DNA of 64,000 bases from Flaveria trinervia (lineage: Eukaryota > Streptophyta > Magnoliopsida > Asterales > Asteraceae). A model generated the notes under the pieces. The model was not told the origin of the DNA. It was given only the letters and a program-made list of their open reading frames with translations, and did not search any database. Made by a program: the position numbers and the translations under genes. Positions within the stretch are counted from its first letter, which is position 1. Each line of letters opens with the position of its first letter. The stretch covers positions 94,080,666 through 94,144,665 of the forward strand of contig CM046443.1 in NCBI GenBank assembly GCA_025506515.1. The letters run 5' to 3'. Shown here piece after piece: positions 57,076 to 64,000 of the stretch.

Positions 57076-57912
57076 TGTGAATCCAAGGATCGCAATCAGG
57101 AATTATCAGTGTCGATTGATGGCAAGTCAACGTTTGCGGAATCAACGTTAATTTGGTTTAATTGTTTGTAATAACTTTAAATATCAATAAATATTCAAGA
57201 ACACACTCAACAAAACACAATTAATGAATAATAAGTATTTCATTAGAATATGTTAATGATTACAAATATAATGAATGAATGATATCAAAGTATGTTATGA
57301 TGTGACGACTGCTAGGGTTTGATTGAGTGACTTTGATGTGATTGTCGTATTGCTATTATTGTTGTTGTTCAATCAATCGTCTAAAACAATCGTCCTTGAA
57401 TCGAAACCTAGGATCCATATATATAGACAATGATGTTTCTGTTATAGGAAACACCGGATCTCTTGGGATTTGATTTGTTTCAGTTAAGGAATCATCGGAT
57501 TTCTAGGGATTCGCATAACTGCCATGTTGACTTGTTGATTCGTAACACTTGTATTATACAAGTGTTTGGACTCCGCAGGAATAGTGTCTTCAGTAGGAAT
57601 TTGTTCTCCGTAGATGATTTGTTCTTCAGTTCTGGTTGTTCATCCGCAAAAGGCTCTTCGGATGTAAGGTTACTTGTAAGAAACATATCTACGGAAGAAC
57701 AAAATGTTCATCCGTAGATTTTCTTGGTCAATTTTAGAATTTGACCAAGTATTATGTTTGTACCTGCAATTATCCATAACACACATATATGGGTTAGCAT
57801 ATATAATTAATGCATGTATAATAAATGACAATTACAAATATTTATTACAAGAATTGATTAAAGTTCTAAGCCTATACAAATTGCTCTAGACCTATAAATC
57901 CTAGATCTAACA
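57076..57912 (-). repeat. SIRE-type Copia 5' LTR
   Basis: TGTGAATCC...GATCTAACA on +, 837 bp, with target duplication atatg outside. It carries the palindrome at 57687-57719 and only two 9-bp ttgttgact-like units where the other LTR has four. Confidence 0.94.
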
Positions 57913-57917
57913 ATATG

Positions 57918-57988
57918 TTTTTACTTTTTAAACATTTTATTTTCTTTTATGTGTACTGCCATATTATTATATTATTATTATTATTATA

Positions 57989-58038
<50 letters not shown>

Positions 58039-58664
58039 GTTTGATAGGAGTTCGTTTAATATGTACAAATTGTTTTGATGTATTTGGAAGTAATATTGAA
58101 AATCATATATTTATTCCACGGTTTGCTTTGACACATTTAGTCAAAAGAATTCTTTTAAATTTCAAAGAATACAATTGTTGTTATCAGTGTGTTATACAAT
58201 GACAATAAAACAATAGCCAATGATAATCGATATCAAAGTTAGTTTGTTTTTAAACATGGATAATGATCAGCTTTATGTTGCATTATCTCGAGTTAAAAAT
58301 AGATAAATGTTAAAATTATTAATATTAGATAATGATGGAAAAATAACAAACAAAACACCAAATACTATATACAAATAAATTTTTGGATGTTTATGAATTT
58401 GAAATATTATTTTTCATGTTCAATTTAATTTGTTTATTAGTTAAAGTTCTTATTTATAAATTTATTTCATTTCATATTATACACTATTTAGATGTATAAA
58501 TATTAATAGAGAAATCCTACTAATGTTAGATATAGCTAACGTTAAAAATTATACATAAAAGTCAATATACAAAATATTATTAACAACAATATAACTTACA
58601 TATATTTTTAAACAATAACAATATTTTATTATTGAACCTGTGTGTTACACGGGACTTTAGTCTA

Positions 58665-58665
<1 letters not shown>
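57918..58665 (+). mobile_element. Helitron 3' part with terminal hairpin
   Basis: It carries a helicase remnant and ends in ACCTGTGTG-tta-CACGGG..., then CTAG (58662-58665) followed by T. A hairpin about ten bases before CTRR, with insertion before T, is the Helitron signature. The Copia element sits inside it. A TTA/ATT microsatellite (57961-58038) lies just inside. Its 5' part should be 26811-27524. Confidence 0.75.
58047..58335 (+). pseudogene. Helitron helicase, C-terminal remnant
   Basis: Recognisable blocks on +: GVRLICTNCFDVFGSNIENH (58047 onward, like the Pif1-type GTRLICxN...GxxxG region), a degenerate MTI block near 58200, and QLYVALSRVKNR (58269 onward), the conserved motif VI region of Helitron helicases. 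Stops and frame changes throughout. The Rep domain is not seen. Confidence 0.75.

Positions 58666-58738
<73 letters not shown>
58666..58738. repeat. (AT)n microsatellite abutting the Helitron 3' end
   Basis: More than 35 AT units start at the base after the CTAG terminus. Together with 18370-18410 on the other side, this suggests the Helitron landed in an AT tract. Confidence 0.95.
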
Positions 58739-58740
<2 letters not shown>

Positions 58741-58850
58741 ACTTTAAAACGGTTTTAAATACCATATCAAACATGATTAGAGTCTGATTCTTCATCGAAC
58801 CGGTCGGATTGACTAGTCCGGTCTGGTTTTCAAAACAATGCTCTCATCTA
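58739..58850. mobile_element. Possible right half of an interrupted accggtc-type MITE
   Basis: The strings gaaccggtcgg, agtccggtctgg and ttttcaaaacaatg resemble plant repeats with ends like cattgttttgaaaacc. A matching tcggttcgctggtcggacc occurs at 18285-18305 before the nested block. Weak but positionally consistent. Confidence 0.3.
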
Positions 58851-61240
58851 TGATGAGTTTTTCCTTAAAAGATCTATACTCGAGTAATAAAAATAATTTA
58901 GTAAGCTAGTAATCCTTTAGAAATTATATATTGTTGTAAATTAACATCGACATGAGAAATCTTATGAAAAAAGTTATTGTATTACTGGGAGGTTCACACG
59001 TGCACTCACACCACCCGCACTTTGACAGTCACCACTTGAAGTCTAGAACCCAGGCCAATCATATACAGCTGGCGGCAAAACGCGTTATAGGCGGTGACTC
59101 AACAATCTTTTCCAACTCGATTAAAATATATTAAACATATAAAGATTGTGTTGGGTTTATCCGACAAGCTTAAAACTCAATCTAATACATATATAGATCA
59201 AAGAAGAAATAAAATTAGTTATAAATATGAGAAAAATGACGAAACAATATGTTATAATTATACTAGAAGAGTACGCGTAATGTAGCGGGACGATATTTTA
59301 TATCCGGCAAATGTTTTTAATTTTGGTTATTTTTTAGTACTTTTACAAAAGTCTATTATATTTTTTCTAAACTAAACTTTAAAACATCAAATAAATGAAT
59401 TTTGCATGAAGATTTGTACATTTATGCATTAACCTATTGTACCTCACAAAAATACTGATCGGTTCAGCAAAAATTTACACAAAAACGTTTAAAAAAATAC
59501 AAAGGTTACAATTGTAGTGTCAAAAAATATTTAAACATGATAGATTAAGAGATATAACAGAAATCTTAAAACAAATTAAGTTTTTTTTTGTTTATGGTAG
59601 ATAATATAAAATTTTATATAAGTTATAGTAAGTGTAAGGTTATTACAAGAGTAATATTTAAATAATATTAAAAATATTATTTTACTCTAAAAAATGGTTG
59701 TATTTCAAAACTTCAAAATAGTGAAGGTTCTAACAAACGACAAGTGTTACAGACACCGAAGTATTTACATGGGGGAAATCCCCCTTCGACAAACAGGTGA
59801 TGACTTGACCTCTAAGTAAGGACAGGAATACCCGTGCCCAATCAAACACCACAATCTTTACATTCGTCAAGATGATACTTGGGGATGACAACAATTAAAT
59901 AGTTAAAAGTATTTAAATCCATTACGACTATGAAATAAATATCATTTAGAAGCGATAAAAATACAGTTAGTGTTTCTATACGGCAACTTATAGGGTGCCG
60001 ATTGTGTATAAAACACATCATCTTTTATATAACATGTGACATATACTATTATTCGAATAAATGAGGTGATATGACATGAAATATAAACAAAGTGGTGGTT
60101 TTAAAAATCAAAAACTTTTACATATAATATCTTCTATTCCCAGCAACAAAAAATATATATAAAACCATTACTTTTCAATATATATTGTCTACAAATAATA
60201 GTTTAGAATTAAAATCTGGCTACACATATAAAAACTTATTTTATTTATTAGGGACATTCTACGGCAAGATTAAAGAAAAGTGTTTTCATAATTAATTAAT
60301 CGCAATAAAGAATTGATGGTAGAAGTAAACCCAAAGGCAACTTAACTATTTTATATGAATTATCAGCATCAAAACTTCCGTATTACTTTGGTAAGATGAT
60401 GTTGATGTTATATCTTAACGTTTCGCATTAGTGCGTTTATTTATTATTTTAGTATTTACAATATATTATTAAAATTGTTTAGAAATAGTTAATAAACGAA
60501 AAACAATTATTTTATTTTTTAAACTTACTCTTGAAACCAAATTAAGAAAGAGATGGTAAATATTTAACAACAGTTAATATCATCTCTTTATCATGGATGA
60601 TAATGTGTATTAGAATTGCTTATTATAATTAAGTCATGTAAATGGATCGTGTGTTAATTGCAAGTTAAAGAAGTGCATGAACTGTATAAATATTAGACTC
60701 TGGTTTAATCCCCACTATGCGAATATCTTCGAGTGGTTCACGATATTGACCGGGAGTCCAAATCAAGGTTATAGCATGATGCAACCTCGGGATAGAAATA
60801 GTAGTTCGAACCTCATCTTTTGTCTTTAGATGACTCGTGAACCTCATATTTTTTTTCTCAGAAGAACTTCTATTAGACAATAGTTTCCGTGGGACGAACA
60901 AATTTAGGATGATAGATAAAGTACAGAAATCACTTGTTACATTCAATTCAACATTAATATTGAGCAGGAACAATAATGAATACGAATCACATGAAGATAG
61001 AGACGTATAAGATGGTGTTTATTGTTGCATTAATGATCTCGTTTTTAGTTTTGATTTCTTAATAATATTTTATTTAGCCTTTATCACCTTTTTTTAACCG
61101 TAAATGTACGACACTGTTTTGTAAGATATGTGTTATCTTAATCGGGCCTACCTATTCGTTTTCCAACGAAGATCACACCTCCAACCCCCTCAAGAGGACA
61201 CTCATTGTTGAGAAAACTCTGGCTTAACTCTAAACATTTT
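58851..61240. other. AT-rich intergenic DNA, no gene seen
   Basis: The 102-aa open frame at 60665-60973 (-) has no recognisable motif. No structural RNA was noticed. Confidence 0.45.
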
Positions 61241-61244
61241 GCTC

Positions 61245-61330
61245 ATGATGAGATCTAAACTCATGATCTTTCTTTTATTTATATGTTATAAATACATCAT
61301 TTTAATCAATTGAGCTAATAATCATTGGTA
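61245..61330 (-). ncRNA. Decayed tRNA-like or SINE-like sequence
   Basis: On - an A-box-like TTAGCTCAATTGATTAAA is followed by a degenerate B-box (GAGTTTAGATCTC) about 45 nt later, the order of a tRNA gene or tRNA-derived SINE. The acceptor stem is not intact. A functional tRNA is unlikely. Confidence 0.35.
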
Positions 61331-64000
61331 TTCTTATCACCTAACTGTATACTTGTAAGGAATTTGAGCTCTTACTATTTTTATGGTTAGCGATCATCAA
61401 TGCTATTACACTATAATGCTATAGGCATTGGTATACGTTTAGTTAAATCCATCATAAACCCTTTTTCTATGTGAAGATCAATGGTAGAGTGTTAGGCTGT
61501 TAGCAACGGTTTTTTACCATACTAGTTCCACCTAATAATACACTTATAAAGATTAAACGTTTACAATTTTTGCGAATGTTAAACATTATATCACTAAACC
61601 ATTAAGTCATGAGTAAACTACACAAACTTCGGGTCACTGAATAAGTTATTTAGATTTTAAAGATTTCGAGTTAATTTCAACAACTCAACAATATATTTCT
61701 AAAAAAAGATAGAAAAAAATATATCATCAACAAACACAACAAAATTCAACTAAATGTTAACAAATCCATCATATGCACACTCTTTAACCTTCAACCAACA
61801 ATTTCTTTACTAAATTATCTCTTAACTCTTAAGTGGTAGACATCATAATTGTACAATCTTCCGTCTAATATGACAGAGGTCGCCATAAGTTCTCTCCAAA
61901 ATACATAGATCCCTTTAGCCTACCTTAATAACAAATGAAAGGGAGCATCACTAATTTGCTCTTAATTAAGGAAATTATCACATTTGTATAATGAGGTAAG
62001 GAAAAAGATATTAGTGTTTTAACTTTTAACATTTCTTTCTTGCTTCATTTTCTCTTACATTTTAACTACATAATAGTATTTATAAGTATTTGAGATGTTA
62101 AGTTTCAAGAGGTGAAGTAAAATGATGAAAGATAGTTGTTTAAATAACGGTATGAGAGAAACACAAAATATATAAAAGTGTAAAGTTAATGTTATGGTGT
62201 TTCATAAAAGGTCTAAGCACCTAAGTGTTCAATTGTATCTTATTAGGGATGTTCTAAACTCCTTAAGAAGTCAATGTAGAGATGGTGAATACTTTAGATA
62301 ATGCAGCTGATTTGTTGATCACTAAAGTTGTTCGTAGAACAAAGTTTCAATAGTTTTTAAAGATATTGAGTATTGCTAAACTTGTTGAACTCCCCTAGAG
62401 ATGTAAATTGTTAGTGTTATACGCCAAAGTTAGTTATGTGAAAGTACTCATCTTGTTGGTTTACCACATAGAAGTTTTGTGTTGATACTGTAAACATGAA
62501 GGTCTACTTGTGTAGTTTTGGTTTTCTTTTTGATCTTGATTATTGAGTGTGTATTGTCCTTTGAATTCCACACTTACGTTCACATAATACATAGAGATGA
62601 GTCACTTATGACTTGTAGCACTCTTTGATTGATATGGCAGGTTTGTGAGGATTCAAAAGATCATATAGTCTCGAGAATTGATCTGAGAGTAATTCCCCAA
62701 AATCACTTATTCATTTTGTTTCCTAATCCGCATCTTCTTCTAATAAGATCATCGATGCAAACCTTTTCCTTCAATAGGTCATTCTTAGCTTAGATGATTT
62801 TGGGCCAAGTCGCCAACAACCTCTAATGTTTGTTTTGGCTAAACTAATGTAATCATGCATAGCCTCTAATGTTGTGAATGGCTTGTATATACATTGTAAC
62901 TCTAACATGAATTGTAATGGAATTTTCAAGTCCAAGATCATGCTACGAAACACAACATACACACATCCATATAATTCCCCCTAACCAAATAGCAATAGGA
63001 TGAGTAACCCACATTGTTATAAGTTAAATCCAAGTCCATCATGTTTTCACTATGTAACTTGACTTTAAACGGTACACAAAAGAGACAAACACAATATGTG
63101 TGTATGAAATCAAAAAGGTGGAAACTAATGATGTGTGGAAGAATTATCATTTATCATTCATATTCTATCCGATTGTAATTCTTAATATAAAACTTTTGAA
63201 GATCAATTCTTGTCTCCTACTCGAAGGTATATGTTTTGTTTATATAATTTCTTCTCCTAGATACAGACTTAAATGAACATAATATGTAATCAAAACACAT
63301 GTATCCACTTTGCACTTATGTAACATCAATAAACTCGTTTATTTAATAAAGAATCGTTGTTATACGATCACCACTTGCAAGTGCACTTCATATTTGTTAT
63401 GATTTATTGTTTGTTTGGAGTACAAATAAATAAATTTGCAGTAAAGATGGATCAATTATTTTGTAAATAAAGTAGCTTTATATAGTAGTCAACAACAACA
63501 CTTAAAAGGGGAAATGTTCAAATACAAAGTCTGTTAAAACTAAAATATGTAAAAAGTAATCTTCATTATAGAAACAAGTTTGTTAGAGGCTTATTCTAGT
63601 AATATCCACTTTTGTTTACTTTTTGCAAGCTCACTCATTTTTTTTAAACATTCATAACTTTTATGTATGACATTAAATTTAAAAAGATTAAATCACAAAA
63701 ACAAAACTTTTTAATACAATATTCTTATATAAAATTTTAATACTTTTTTTACAATTTTAAGCTTACATATCATCATTATGTTTTATGGTACAATTCATTG
63801 TGTATTTTTATTAGTTATTCTTTCTTTTATAAAATAATAAAGTATAATGATGAAATAACATTGTTGTGTATTTCTAAAACATAAAACATAATAATAAAAT
63901 TAAAACTAATTAATATAATACATTAAAAACAATAACAAATAACACAATGGCTCATTGTATTACTTGATTATCATTGTGTAATCTTGAACACTATAAATTT
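61331..64000. other. AT-rich intergenic DNA, no gene supported
   Basis: Short frames at 62771-62962 and 62938-63150 (-) have no motif I recognise. The stretch at 62640-62960 has more balanced composition and could be old coding or transposon debris. The last 400 bases are nearly pure A/T. Confidence 0.4.

Larger units (their letters stand above)
27525..57912 (-). mobile_element. SIRE-lineage Ty1/Copia element with three nested insertions
   Basis: LTRs at 27525-28378 and 57076-57912 are flanked by atatg (27520-27524 and 57913-57917). The order on - is 5' LTR, PBS, long Gag, protease, integrase, RT, RNase H, spacer, long extra ORF, PPT, 3' LTR. SIRE membership rests on the RT style (DYDEVFAP, YVDDIIFGST, LTFFLGLQV), the extended Gag, the extra ORF after pol, and the AAGGGGGAG tract before the LTR. 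Removing the Gypsy element (34406-45088) and the two solo LTRs (46401-49030, 50780-53625) leaves about 14.2 kb. Reading frames line up across each insertion. Multiple stops and frameshifts make it inactive as read. Confidence 0.94.

Noticed and set aside
58580..58795. 71-aa frame with Ile-Tyr repeats
   Set aside because: Translation of the (AT)n microsatellite.
60665..60973. 102-aa frame on -
   Set aside because: No recognisable family, AT-rich context, no supporting signals.

Overview
This window looks like nuclear DNA of a flowering plant (eudicot). It is AT-rich, its genes have GT-AG introns, and most of it is nested plant LTR retrotransposons, a Helitron and MITE-like pieces. The style of the transposon proteins reminds me of Asteraceae genomes; that is an impression, not a demonstrated assignment. 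Only two host genes can be supported: a two-exon LITTLE ZIPPER (ZPR) microprotein gene on + (2509-2893) and a four-exon gene on - for a plastid-targeted DUF2499/Ycf49-like membrane protein (10515-11614).

Layout. 1-2508: AT-rich DNA with a Helitron-like 3' hairpin and a large GT/AT microsatellite. 2509-2893: ZPR. 3540-3800: transposon debris. 4859-9491: a complete but inactivated Ty1/Copia element (Ale/Retrofit-like, 160-bp LTRs with TA...TA ends, TSD aatgg). 10515-11614: DUF2499 gene. 11837-12023: a probable Tourist-like MITE. About 14184-15613: a decayed PIF/Harbinger element. 15600-18365: AT-rich repeats. 18411-58665: one large nested transposon block. 58740-64000: AT-rich DNA in which I recognise no gene.

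The nested block, outermost first: a Helitron (3' end with helicase remnant at 58047-58665) was interrupted by a SIRE-lineage Copia element (27525-57912, TSD atatg). That Copia element was then hit three times by Gypsy-type LTR elements: a full-length chromodomain Gypsy (34406-45088, TSD tatat) and two solo LTRs (46401-49030, TSD acaac; 50780-53625, TSD agagt). All coding in the Copia and the full Gypsy is on the - strand. It carries in-frame stops and single-base frameshifts, so both are annotated as pseudogenes.

On top of this, 18411-26810 and 26811-35195 are a direct tandem duplication of about 8.4 kb. It carries the left end of the Copia element plus the first part of the Gypsy LTR. Both breakpoints lie in (AT)n tracts. 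In the stretches I compared, the two copies differ almost only by one-base indels and I saw no clear substitution, so the duplication is either extremely recent or an assembly artefact with consensus indel errors.

The least familiar biology is in the SIRE-type element. It has a post-pol reading frame of about 1.2 kaa at the env-like position, made of a conserved N-terminal region, 27-aa Pro/Gln repeats, a coiled coil and a basic C-terminal part, and ending on a stop codon inside the LTR. It also has a Gag with four zinc knuckles, three of them in a tandem array, and a 33-bp palindrome in its LTRs. The Gypsy element has a candidate 92-nt intron joining gag to pol and a tRNA-like A/B-box segment inside its LTRs.
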